DNA of 64,000 bases from Limnephilus marmoratus. Lineage: Eukaryota > Arthropoda > Insecta > Trichoptera > Limnephilidae. A model generated the notes under the pieces. It was not told the DNA's origin, did no database searches, and worked only from the letters and a program-made list of their open reading frames with translations. Of the stretch, positions 35,697-45,456 are shown piece after piece. The stretch lies in assembly GCA_917880885.1 (NCBI GenBank), contig OU862909.1:32486405-32550404 (forward strand), written 5' to 3'. Position 1 is the first letter of the stretch; each line of letters starts with the position of its first letter. The translations under genes were made by a program, and so were the position numbers.

Positions 35697-35971
35697 CTAG
35701 CGGGGCCCGTTGCAGAAGCAACTGACGGGTTAAAACACTATGCGATTTGCGTGTGAACGTGGATGAAGCGAGGAGGAGTGTGTTTTAAATTAAATATATG
35801 AAGAAACCTGAGGTTACAGTGACCTTGCAACGCATGTCGGGTAACCGTTGTATATAATGTTATGGAGTGCAGCGCTTGCATTAAAATGTAATTTTCCAGA
35901 AATTGGAATGGAACCATTACAGTTAAGTTGACCCCGAGGTTACAGTGACCTTGCAACGCATGCCGAATAAC
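35697..35971 (-). mobile_element. Helitron-like element k, left part
   Basis: CTAG at 35697-35700 followed by the 'cggggcccgttgc' terminal subtype, unlike its tandem neighbours h-j. Two monomers are present before the array is interrupted by the gag element. The array resumes at 38,721 with the rest of the interrupted monomer and two more, to about 38,985. Confidence 0.65.
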
Positions 35972-35975
35972 CATT
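35972..35975. repeat. Target site duplication CATT, left
   Basis: CATT here and at 38717-38720 flank the gag element. The uninterrupted homologous site in element g reads 'aaccattgtatatc', with a single CATT, so the duplication is genuine. Confidence 0.85.
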
Positions 35976-36320
35976 TGTAGGCACCGCGAACATTATTTTT
36001 GTGCCCTGTTATTATTTTCAAACTGACAACACTGCCTGCGCAGTCGTAATGCGCAGATGACAGAAGTGAGCTCGGATTTGACGTAACGTTCGAGATCATT
36101 CTGTCACCGGCTTTCTTCCCCATCAGCACTCGCCATTAAATTTGCTTGCGTTAAAATTATTGTCGCGAATAACTCATGTGAACCTTTAAGTTACTTTATG
36201 TAAATAAATCTACCCATCTAAAAATATCAAAGTGTCATTTATTTGATTGAGTTGCGCGACATTTAGATTGCGGGATATCTCCGAGCAGTAAGCAGAGATA
36301 TTCCGATCCAATCTAAAATT
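35976..36320 (+). mobile_element. Left LTR (345 bp) of gag-only element
   Basis: Starts TGTAGGCACCGCG and ends before a primer-binding-site-like 'TGGTGACCCGAC' (36,320-36,331). It contains AATAAA at 36,203-36,208 and a small 'tgcgcag..ctgcgca'-type palindrome. The reverse complement of this whole segment is found at 38,372-38,716 with no difference that I could see. Confidence 0.85.
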
Positions 36321-36383
36321 GGTGACCCGACTAATAGAACTGTGCTGGCGGGGAATGATTGTCGGAGACAGGGTCCTGGAACA

Positions 36384-36690
36384 GCATGTAAGTAAAATCT
36401 TTTTTAGTATTGCTAAACTTAACGTAAATTCATTTTAGTAAATGTTCCAGTAATTTTTAAAATAAATACACGACCGTGTTATTTCGATAGCATTGTCACA
36501 CATTCTTGTCAAACACATGTTTTACATCTAATTATCAATTGAAACATCATCATCCCACTAATGTTTTAGTAACATAATCATTTTTTACAGAATAATAAGT
36601 GCGTTTTACATTATTATCCCGCTATGTTTTGTTAAAATAAATTGTTCCTTCCTGAATGATAAGTGCGTTTTACCCTCTATTTCAGTGAGA
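36384..36690 (+). other. Possible intron in the leader of the gag element
   Basis: A donor-like 'catgtaagtaaaat' near 36,386 and an acceptor-like 'ttttaccctctatttcag' ending near 36,686 bracket AT-rich DNA. Just after it, short repeats with 'catcaccagggaacg' fill 36,718-36,830. Splicing is only suggested by consensus sites. Confidence 0.3.
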
Positions 36691-37404
36691 ACGGATTGGC
36701 GCAGCGATGACCGTAGGTGATCATCACCAGGGAACGAGGCATCCCGAGTTCATCACCAGGGAACGTGAATCCTGAGATCTCCGCCAGAGAACGCAGGATC
36801 CTGAATCCGTCATCAGGGAGACCAGCATCTACTCCATCTGCATCCAGAATTCATCTGAGAATCGTCGCCGGATAAAATTGGTTCGACATATTTTTACGAC
36901 AATGATGCCATATTTTTTCTTGAGGTCAAATTAATACAATAATGTTGCAAATCGCACATGTTCTGAATTGTAACGATTTTTAAAGTTTCTTTCTTATCAT
37001 CTAAAACTATTTAATATCATCGAAAACGAGTTTATCTATACAACAAAAAAAATTTTAATAAATTTAAAAAAAAAAAAAAAAGTTTTAACAAAATTTTAAT
37101 AAATTTTAACAATAAAATTTTAGAAAATATTCAACTATTTTAAAATTTTTTAACAATTTTAACGATTTTTAAAGTTTTTAAGCAACTATCGAATCAACTA
37201 ATAAATAGTGGAGGTATATAATTCCCACTTATTTTTATCAGAATTATTGTTGAAAATTTTTGAAAGAGAAAAGGCATTAGTGTGGATTTTTATTTTTAAT
37301 TTAAAAATTGAGAATTTCAATTTTAACTATTTTTATCACAAAGGAGTTTATTTCACTGTCGGGTATTCCATATTTTGTCTCGCCTGAATTGTCTGCACTT
37401 ATAA

Positions 37405-38361
37405 ATGACATCTACTGGAGAGACATCCTCCACTGAACCAAGCGACGCAACTAAGAAAACAGAAGAAATATTGCGCAAGGAAAATTCAACACCAAACATG
37501 GAATCAAACAACGAGAGCTGTTCTTCGGAAACATCCATCCATCATGTGTCTGTAAGGTTACCGAGTTGTTGGAGAAGTAACATTAGTCTATGGTTCGCTC
37601 AGGCCGAAGCTCAGTTTACTAACTCCCGCATCAAGGAAGATTTTACTAAATACAACATCATAGTCGCCGCCTTGGACGCTGAAACATTACAATGCGTAAG
37701 CGACATAGTGATAAACCCGCCAGTGAAGGACAAATATTGCACACTCAAGGCATCGCTGATAGACAGACTTCAAGACTCCGAAGAGAAGCGTTTAACACGA
37801 CTATTGACGGGATTACAATTAGAAGACCGAAAACCCACAGGACTTCTACGACACATGCTGGAGTTAGCTGGACCCGCATTAGCGGAGAGCGCCATCGTAA
37901 AAACATTATGGCTCCAAAGGCTTCCTCAGCATGTCCAAGCCATACTTTCAGCACTTCCAGACAATAACCTAAACCAACTAGCACTAGCTGCCGATAAGAT
38001 AGTTGATGTGTACCAGGCAACAGAATGTGGCGCGGTAGACCACGACACCAAACCCGGAACTTCAAGATCCGAACGTAATGATACGTTAATGCAAGGCCTT
38101 TTAGAGCAGGTCGCAGCTCTTACCCACGAGGTGAAACTTTTGAAGATATCGCAGGTCCATAATCGTGACCGTCCATCTACCTACAGCGAAAACAGAAGCC
38201 AGAGCCCACGTCGCAACAATATTCGACAAGGTAATCATCAGAATCCTGCTAGAAGACCACGTTCCAGGTCCCGCGGTAGATCGCCCAACAGAGCACCGAA
38301 TGGGTACTGCAGATTACATGCCAAGTTCGGTGAAAATGCCTACCGATGCCAACAACTATAA
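37405..38361 (+). CDS. Gag-like protein of a Ty3/gypsy-type retroelement (truncated before protease)
   Basis: 318 codons, intact. Gag would package the element's RNA in cytoplasmic particles. Residues about 51-71 (RLPSCWRSNISLWFAQAEAQ) match the 'LP.FW..NP.LWF.Q.E..F' start of the gag domain common in insect gypsy/mag-type elements. It continues through 'PPVKDKY..LK..LI.RL..S' to 'DRKPTGLLRHML' at about residues 139-150. Residues about 255-300 are Arg/Ser-rich, probably RNA-binding, and no zinc knuckle is visible. Near the end YCRLHAKFGENAYRC resembles the 'C..H..FG..A..C' motif that normally leads into the protease, but a stop follows four codons later and no pol remains. The ATG at 37405 opens the frame just after an in-frame AT-rich leader. 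The second frame at 37,692 and the minus-strand frame at 37,745 are shadows. Confidence 0.8.
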   Translation: MTSTGETSSTEPSDATKKTEEILRKENSTPNMESNNESCSSETSIHHVSVRLPSCWRSNISLWFAQAEAQFTNSRIKEDFTKYNIIVAALDAETLQCVSDIVINPPVKDKYCTLKASLIDRLQDSEEKRLTRLLTGLQLEDRKPTGLLRHMLELAGPALAESAIVKTLWLQRLPQHVQAILSALPDNNLNQLALAADKIVDVYQATECGAVDHDTKPGTSRSERNDTLMQGLLEQVAALTHEVKLLKISQVHNRDRPSTYSENRSQSPRRNNIRQGNHQNPARRPRSRSRGRSPNRAPNGYCRLHAKFGENAYRCQQL

Positions 38362-38371
38362 AATAAAATAA

Positions 38372-38716
38372 AATTTTAGATTGGATCGGAATATCTCTGC
38401 TTACTGCTCGGAGATATCCCGCAATCTAAATGTCGCGCAACTCAATCAAATAAATGACACTTTGATATTTTTAGATGGGTAGATTTATTTACATAAAGTA
38501 ACTTAAAGGTTCACATGAGTTATTCGCGACAATAATTTTAACGCAAGCAAATTTAATGGCGAGTGCTGATGGGGAAGAAAGCCGGTGACAGAATGATCTC
38601 GAACGTTACGTCAAATCCGAGCTCACTTCTGTCATCTGCGCATTACGACTGCGCAGGCAGTGTTGTCAGTTTGAAAATAATAACAGGGCACAAAAATAAT
38701 GTTCGCGGTGCCTACA
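38372..38716 (-). mobile_element. Right LTR (345 bp), inverted
   Basis: Reverse complement of 35,976-36,320 over its full length. The junction with the body is 'aaataaaataaaattttaga', so the LTR begins exactly at its U5 end, where the primer-binding site would otherwise lie. No polypurine tract is evident before it. Confidence 0.85.
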
Positions 38717-38985
38717 CATTGTATATCATGTTATATATTGCAGGCACTTACTTTAAAATGTTATTTCCCGGGAATTATGATGGAACCATTACAGTAAAGT
38801 TGACCCCGAGGTTACAGTGATCTTGCAACGCATGCCGGGTACCCGTTGTATATAATGTTCTATAGTACAGGCGCTTGCATTATAATGTGGTTTTCCGAGA
38901 TTTGGGATGGAACCATTACAGTTTAATGGACCCCGAGTTTAAAGTGGCCTTGCAACGCATGCCGGGTACCCGCTGTATATAATTT
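38717..38985 (-). mobile_element. Helitron-like element k, right part
   Basis: Begins with the right CATT copy and continues the interrupted monomer, then two more ('atcttgcaacgcatgccg' near 38,820 and 'ccttgcaacgcatgccgg' near 38,947). It is collinear with 25,990-26,265 of element g, showing that g and k come from one duplicated block. Confidence 0.7.
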
Positions 38986-39039
38986 ATTTATTTACGGACA
39001 AAAAGTCCATTAACAATATAAAATACGTCACTAACTTAT

Positions 39040-39435
39040 ATCTCCCTCTTATCCCCTTGTTACCATAATTATTGGAAGGCTTTTGACCTCTCCAGCCAGA
39101 TTCTCCCAAACCTTCGCCATGCACCGCAGTGTGAGGAATAGATTCATACGTTCGTCACTCCTGGCCACACTGACCCCCAGATTCCTAAACACCCCTCATA
39201 CCTTTTTCCTTCCCATATCTTCTTCTCCTTCCTTTCCCTTAAAAAACCCTCCGCACAGCATCCTCAAAGATGACATAGGCCCCTAGGGAAATTGTTTTCT
39301 TGGGAGCCTCCTGTGTGGAGCTAAAGTAAAAAAAAAATTAACACTGCATAATTTCATCCTGAGTTCTCCCCAAGGTTACAGTGATTTTGCAACGCATGCC
39401 GGGTACGCGTTGTATATAATGTTATGTAGAAATAC
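39040..39435 (+). mobile_element. Family S copy plus trailing monomer piece
   Basis: Duplicate of 26,320-26,715, with an A-run at 39,329-39,336 and a partial monomer at about 39,365-39,430. Confidence 0.6.
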
Positions 39436-39439
39436 AAAT

Positions 39440-40010
39440 CCCTAAAATTGACCTTTATTGAATAACCAACACCTCTGCCGTCGGTCACCCCAAGTGGTTC
39501 GCTACGTTAGGTGATTTAGTAGGGGTGCCCGGATTCATGGGTGAGGTTTTTCTAGGTCTTGGAGGCGGATGACCAGGACACACTGAACCCCAGATTCCTA
39601 CCCACCCCTTAAACCCTTTTCCTTTCCAGAACTCTCATCTCCTTTCTTTCCTAAAAAAAAATCCTCCACACAGCATCCCCAAAGACGACATAGGCCCTGA
39701 GGGAAATTATTTTCCCCACGGCCTCCTGTGTGGAGCTCATGTAAAAAAAAAAAAAAAAAAATCCATATAAATTCACCTTTCCTGTCTATGTCAGTCTTAA
39801 ATGATGACCTACATAGAATACCCTTGGATGGTGAAAGCCAGAAATAATTGAAAAAAAAAAAAACATTTTCTTAATATTTTTTCCCTTGCTTAGTTCTGCA
39901 CTCCTGGTATTTATCCTTTTTTTACATGAGCTACACACAGGAGACCCTGAGGAAAATAATTTCCCTCGGGGTCATTTCATCTTTGGAGATGTTGTGTTGA
40001 GGGTTTTTAA
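39440..40010. mobile_element. Two family S copies in opposite orientation
   Basis: A plus-strand copy runs 39,440-39,757 and ends in 18 A. A minus-strand copy starts with T-rich DNA at about 39,920 and shows the reversed stem-loop ('gagctacacacaggagaccc', then 'gaggaaaataatttccctcg'). The ~160 bases between them repeat the 'cccttgcttagttctgcact' flank of 5.6 and 43.6 kb. Confidence 0.6.
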
Positions 40011-40029
40011 AGGCAAATAAGGCGAGGAG

Positions 40030-40260
40030 AGCAACGCTCAGTGGTTAAACATACGTATGTATAAGGCCACCCGCAGGGCCTAGCAGCTGAAACCTGTCAA
40101 ACAGAAGTATCTAGACGCCATCGGAGGCATGCACATATCAAATTCCCAAAGTTTCATCGCAATCGGATGAACGGTTTAGCAATGCATAATTTCATGATGC
40201 CAGAGCTCACCATTTTATACATTAAGAATCGAAGGTCCCCAAAGTTTCATCGGAATCGAA
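40030..40260. repeat. Single dispersed monomer of the 148-bp satellite type
   Basis: Contains 'gtggttaaacatacgtatgt', 'cccgcagggcctagcagctg' and 'catcgcaatcggatgaacgg', followed by the short-monomer end 'ataatttcatgatgccagag'. It joins both monomer forms in one copy, so it may resemble an ancestral unit. Confidence 0.65.
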
Positions 40261-40507
40261 GAAGAATTAACACAGAACGTGAAAATTAACTTAAAAAAAG
40301 TGTGCTTTTACCTGCATAATTTGGCAAAAAATTGACCATGTTAAGATATTTAAATTTATTCATTTTCATAACGTTGCTTGAAATGGATTTTGCCGTTTTT
40401 GGTGACCAGATCTGAATAGCCAGGTACTTCCCCACCTTCCTCGTCTCCATCTCCCTCCCCTCCCCACTACCTTTAGCCTCACAACATACCCCAACTGGGG
40501 ATGCCAT

Positions 40508-42328
40508 AGTTTCACTGACTTCAGTAGTTGGGACTCTTGTGCCGTATTATCATTAAAATTTAGTTAATAATGTATAAAACAATTAATTTCCGTACAATTT
40601 TAAAGTACCTACACCATTTGAAAAAAAAATTGTACCATCTTTGCTATTAAATTTACACAATATATTTATTTCTCATTATTTCGACAACAACGTTCCCTCA
40701 TAAGTAGGTACTGGCCATTACTGGTATTATTATTTAAGATTGTCCAAAAAGAACGAAACTTTACCTACACATTCATAAATGAAAAATATTTTGATAGGTT
40801 CTTTCAAAAAATAATAATTCTTTAAAATTTTCAAGTTAATTATCACGTTTTGTGAAAGTTATTTTAAAGTTCTGTAATTATTTCAGTTTTGTGGTGGAAC
40901 TGGATAAAATAATATATCACAACAGAACTCGAATAGAACTTACGCAGAACGTTAGAATTAACTTTAAAGAAATGTTGAATTCTTCAATTTTATTGCAACA
41001 ACCCGGCATCCAATGTAAGTACCTACATAATTCGTCTAGGTACCTACTTATTTACGCAAAAAAACCACGGTAGTAAGTCGGTAAGCCGGTAGGTAGGTAC
41101 CTAAGCACTTATTTCCATCACTAAGTTGCATGGTTTATCTGTGTGTTCTAAATAACAGGGTCCGCCAAAACTGCGTTACTCATTTTTGGTAAAAATAAAT
41201 TGATTAAATAATAATGTTTTTTTTTAAATAAAAATAAAATCGTCTTTTTTTAAAAATATTTTTCTAGAAATGACATCGGTCAAACATCCAACTTTTAAAT
41301 TCACGAACGCGCATACTACTTTCGTAATAAATAATTATTCACAACGATACATGTATGGAAAAAAACGGAAATTCTAAGCATCGTCATTTGAGAAATGTTT
41401 CTACGCCGCTCAAACGTTAGTCGTGAAGGCCCGACTATATTTTCGAAAAAAAAAATATCAAGAAAATTATCATTCAAAATAATTAAAAAAATAATTATTA
41501 TATTTCGAGCAGTATTTTTTTTTACCACCGTGTACCGGCATAATAACGATTCATGAATGATGAAATTCGATTTTAAAACCTGCTAACAACGCCAATTTAA
41601 GACACTCCAATTTTGTTTCGCGTTCGAATTTGAATTTTAGTCTATTTTTAAATTTTTCTAATGAAATGTTTTAATTCTATGTCCTGTCGACTGGCGGCGC
41701 CGTGAAAACAGTACATAATTTTAAAGATTAGTTTCAATACTCGACTTTTATGTTGTTTTTTTGCACATGTCAGTTTTCAAATGAATATTACAACGATGTT
41801 TTTGAGAAAAGTGATAATTACGACGGTCAATTGACCTTTGAAAAACTCTTGTTGACGGAATTTCACTAAATTTTGGCTTCCAAGCGTGATATTTTCGACA
41901 AAATCGCGTATGCCAGTCGGCCGGTGGGAAAACGAAAAATGAAAGATGACATTTAAAATCTGCGTACCTAGCGAAATCAGTTTTGTATGGGAGATTTCCG
42001 CTACATCTTTCTCAACTTTTCCAGGCATTTGAAAAGAGATAGATACAATGAATTCGCTTCGAAGAAGAGTGAACCGTGGGGCCTTTGAAATCGGATGAGC
42101 TTAGAGATCAATTTGGCTTGCCAAATTTTACCCAATTTTCGCAAGCCAAAGTGACCCGTGAGGTTTCACCCACCCGAGGGGCAAAGTGGTAGCTTTTCCC
42201 CTCAAATCCAAAGTGAGTTTTTTCGACCAATGGCGTGAGCGGAAAAAGTGAGTTTTCCCGACCAATGGCGTGAGCGGAAAAAGTGACCTTTTCCCGACCT
42301 ACCCCAAAACTGAGCATTAATATATATA
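40508..42328. repeat. AT-rich spacer and type II flank, copy of 26.73-28.55 kb
   Basis: Collinear with 26,728-28,548 at an offset of about 13,780. GGTACC palindromes lie near 41,040 and 41,098. It ends in the 'gaccaatggcgtgagcgg' tandem pair and the shared 'cctaccccaaaactgagc' tract. Confidence 0.75.
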
Positions 42329-43195
42329 CTAGGTTTTGCCCGTTGCAGAAGCAACTGATGGGTTAAAACATTATGCGATTTGACGTGTGAACGTGGATGA
42401 AGCAAGGAGGAGTGTGTGTTAAATTAAATATATGAAGAAACCTTAGTTCACAGTGACCTTGCAACGCATGCCGGGTACCCGTTGTATATAATGTTATGTA
42501 GTGCAGCGCTTGCATTAAAATGTAATTTGCCAGGAATTGGAATGGAACCATTACAGTTAAGTTGACCCCGAGGTTACAGTGATTTTGCAACGCATGCCGG
42601 GTACCCTTTGTATATAATGTTACAATGTAAAGCAGGCGTTTGCAAGGCGCTTGTATTATAATGTAGTTTTCAGGAACTTGGAATGGAACCATTACAGTTA
42701 AGTTGACCCCGAGGTTACAGTGATCTTGCAACGCATGCCGGGTACCCGTTGTATATAATGTTATAATTTATTGCAGGCGTTTGCAAGGCGCTTGCATTAT
42801 AATGTAGTTTCCCGGAACTTGGAATGGAACCATTACAGTTAAGTTGACCCCGAGATTACAGTGATGTTGCAACGCATGCCGGGTACCCTTTGTATATAAT
42901 GTTATAATATAAAGCAGGCGTTTGCAAGGCGCTTGCATAATAATGTAGTTTCCCGGAACTTGGAATGGAACCATTACAGTTAAGTTGACCCCGAGATTAC
43001 AGTGATGTTGCAACGCATGCCGGGTACCCGTTGTATGTAATGTTATAATACAGTGCATGCGTTTGCAAGGCGCTTGAATTATAATGTAGTTTCCCGGAAC
43101 TTGGAATGGAACCATTACAGTTAAGTTGACCCCGAGGTTACAGTGTTGTTGCAACGCATGCCGGGTACCCGTTGTATATAATGTTATGTAGAAAT
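42329..43195 (-). mobile_element. Helitron-like element l: 3' terminus plus 6-monomer array
   Basis: CTAG at 42329-42332, 'gttttgccc' subtype, six monomers. From the second onward they are the longer subtype with 'gcgtttgcaaggcgcttg', as in element c. Right junction 'gttatgtagaaatacaaatc' as in elements b and d. Confidence 0.65.
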
Positions 43196-43209
43196 ACAAA
43201 TCCCCAAAG

Positions 43210-43515
43210 TTGACCTTTATTGGTTAACCAACACCTCTGCCATAGGTCACCCCAAGTGGTTCGCTACGTTTGGTGATTTAGTAGGGGTGCCCGGGTTCAT
43301 GGGGTGAGGTTTGTCTAGGTCTTGGAGGCGGATGCCCAGGACACACTGAACCCCAGATTCCTACCCACCCCTTAAACCCTTTTCCTTCCCAGAACTCTCA
43401 TCTCCTTCCTTTCCTAAAAAAAATCCTCCACACAGCATCCCCAAAGATGACATAGGACCTGAGGGAAATTATTTTCCCCACGGCGTCCTGTGTGGAGCTC
43501 ATGTAAAAAAAAAAA
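43210..43515 (+). mobile_element. Family S retroposon copy
   Basis: 5' block, 'acacactgaaccccagattc' block, 3' stem-loop, and an A-run at 43,506-43,517. It is followed by the 'ccttgcttagttctgcactc' flank and a C-rich tract like that at 6.06-6.19 kb. Confidence 0.65.
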
Positions 43516-43907
43516 AAATTAAATGCATATAAATTCACCTTTCCCAAAAAGCCAGAAATAATTGAAAAAAAACATGTTCTTAATATATTTTCCCTTGCTT
43601 AGTTCTGCACTCCTGGTATTTATACTTTTAAAATTTTGTTTTATTCGAGTAAAAAAAAGAACAGAAAAAATATTCTTTCATAGCGTACTCTACCCCCCCC
43701 CACCCTTCCTCCATCCCGCAAAACCCCCTCACGGGTTCCCCTCCGCCTTCCCAGGTTACCCTCCCCCCTCCGTGGTATTTTTCACCCCTCCCGCGCTCAT
43801 TATTTCATTGCCGTTACATTTAGTTTTCAAACAGCTCGCGTGCCACCTATTGAAATATTTTTATGCAAATTTTGCAAAAATGCCAGAGCTCACCAGCCAA
43901 TAAACAA

Positions 43908-44530
43908 ACATAACAAAAAAAGAATTATTCAATTTGGTGCAGTCTTTCGGAAGTTATGCGCGTACATACATTTCGACGATTCATTTTTATGCAAATTTCA
44001 TAATGCCAGAGCTCACCAGTAGTTTTATTTAAAACTTGTCCTTACAATAACGATAACAACAAAAAAATAATTACCCAATTAGGTGCAGTCGTTCCGAAGT
44101 TATGCGCGTACTTACATTTCATCGATTAATTTTTAAACATATTTCAAAATGCCAGAGCTCACCAGTAGTTGTATACAAACTTTGTCCTAACAATAAGGAA
44201 CGCAACAAAAAAAGAATTATTCAATTACGTGCAGTCGTTCTGAAGTTATGAGCGTCCTTACATTTCGGCGAATCATTTTTAAACAAATTTCGTTATGCCA
44301 GAGCTCACCAGTAATTTTATTCAAAACTTGTCCTAGTAATAACAAATACAACAACGAAAGAATTATTCAATTTTGTGTATTCGCTCGGAAGCTATGCGCA
44401 TTTATAGATTTCGGCGATTCATTTTAAACAAATTTTATTATTCCAGAGCTCATCAGTCGTCTTATACAAACCTTGCCCGAACAATAACGAAACCAACTCA
44501 AAAAGAATTATCCAATTTGGACCAGTCGTT
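43908..44530 (+). repeat. ~147-bp tandem array, copy of 6.2-6.7 kb
   Basis: About four monomers starting 'acaaaaaaagaattattc', more diverged among themselves than in the 6.2-kb array. The same downstream spacer follows, including the 53-codon segment. Confidence 0.7.
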
Positions 44531-44637
44531 CATGAGCTATAATTTATAGATGATACCCGTGGATAATTATTTATCCGTTTATGTAATTTTCAGGGTACCT
44601 ACCTAGTTCATCAAAATATTCTAAAACAATATGTTAT

Positions 44638-44799
44638 TTATATGGCAACACAAACGTTAAACTTTGTCGTAACCACCTCAAGCACAGCCTGAAAATCGAA
44701 CACCTGCGCTGGTTTAAGAACATTTCCCATACAAATTACGTCAGCCAACGGTGTCATGGCCTGACTGAAAACCTCAGGTGGTTTTGGATAGTGTTCCAT
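44638..44799 (-). pseudogene. Second copy of the 53-codon segment
   Basis: Minus-strand MEHYPKPPEVFSQAMTPLAD, continuing with VFDFQAVLEVV and a stop at the same alignment position as the 6.8-kb copy. There are no internal stops or indels relative to it. Upstream of the ATG the two copies differ by a one-base indel, so any exon boundary lies near the ATG. Function not recognised. Confidence 0.4.
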
Positions 44800-45416
44800 G
44801 TTCAGTATTGCAAGGTTGAAGAAAATAAATAAACATTTCAAATATCTACCGATTTAACAGGCTGAGAACGATGTGCATTTTCGATGTTGTTGGATTTTTC
44901 GCAAATGTCAGATATAATTGCAAAGTTTGACGCGATATTGTGAAACATTTTAAATGGGAAGCTACACATGTTTTTGTTTTAAAAGTTTCTAAATCTTGTA
45001 TAATTTATGATTATTAAAAAACATCTCTCGCAAAATGTTTTTTTTCGTCGTAATTTACCACCCCGCAAAGGGCCTTTAAAATGTCAATTTTTCTTCGGTA
45101 TTTGGCAGATCGCCGTTTAATTAATTGGAATAAATTCAGAGCAGAAATCAGTTTTGTATGGGAGATTTTCGCTACATCTTTCTCAACTTTTGCAGGCATT
45201 TGAAAAGAGATAGATACAATGAATTCGCTTCGAAGAAGAGTGAACCGTGGGGCCTTTGAAATCGGATGAGCTTAGAGATCAATTTGGCTTGCCAAATTTT
45301 ACCAAATTTTTGCAAGCCAAAGTGACCCGTGAGGTTTCACCCACCCGAGGGGCAGAGTGGTCGCTTTTCCCCTCAAATCAAAAGTGAGGTTTTCCGTGAC
45401 CTTTCCCAAAAGTGAA
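44800..45416. repeat. Spacer and type II flank without a Helitron-like end
   Basis: Follows the 7.0-7.2 kb spacer, then switches near 45,140 to the type II flank ('cagttttgtatgggagattt'). It ends in 'cccaaaagtgaacaatacta' but continues into a TA repeat, not CTAG and hairpin. Confidence 0.6.
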
Positions 45417-45419
45417 CAA

Positions 45420-45420
<1 letters not shown>

Positions 45421-45454
<34 letters not shown>
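45421..45454. repeat. (TA)n microsatellite
   Basis: About 16 TA units at the position where the other twelve flanks join the Helitron-like end. The composite-unit region ends here. Confidence 0.85.

Positions 45455-45456
<2 letters not shown>

Larger units (their letters stand above)
35976..38716 (+). mobile_element. Gag-only Ty3/gypsy-type element with inverted LTRs
   Basis: 2,741 bp with the order LTR, primer-binding-like site, ~1.07-kb leader, gag frame, short A-rich link, inverted LTR. Both outer ends are therefore the U3 start of the LTR (TGTAGG... and ...CCTACA), and a perfect 4-bp CATT duplication flanks them, as expected for integrase-mediated insertion. There is no protease, reverse transcriptase or integrase, so it depends on a relative. 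The inverted right LTR is atypical, since normal LTRs are direct repeats. DIRS elements have inverted ends but make no such target duplication and use other enzymes. Confidence 0.8.

Noticed and set aside
35976..38716. DIRS-type element because of the inverted ends
   Set aside because: There is a 4-bp target duplication, TG..CA-type outer ends, a primer-binding-like site and a gypsy-type gag. These fit an LTR element with an inverted LTR better.
8103..43199. Many 60-143-codon minus-strand frames with 'HALQGHCNLGVNLTVMVPF'
   Set aside because: These are translations of the 127-bp tandem monomers. The repeat has a length near a multiple of three, which makes frames run on.
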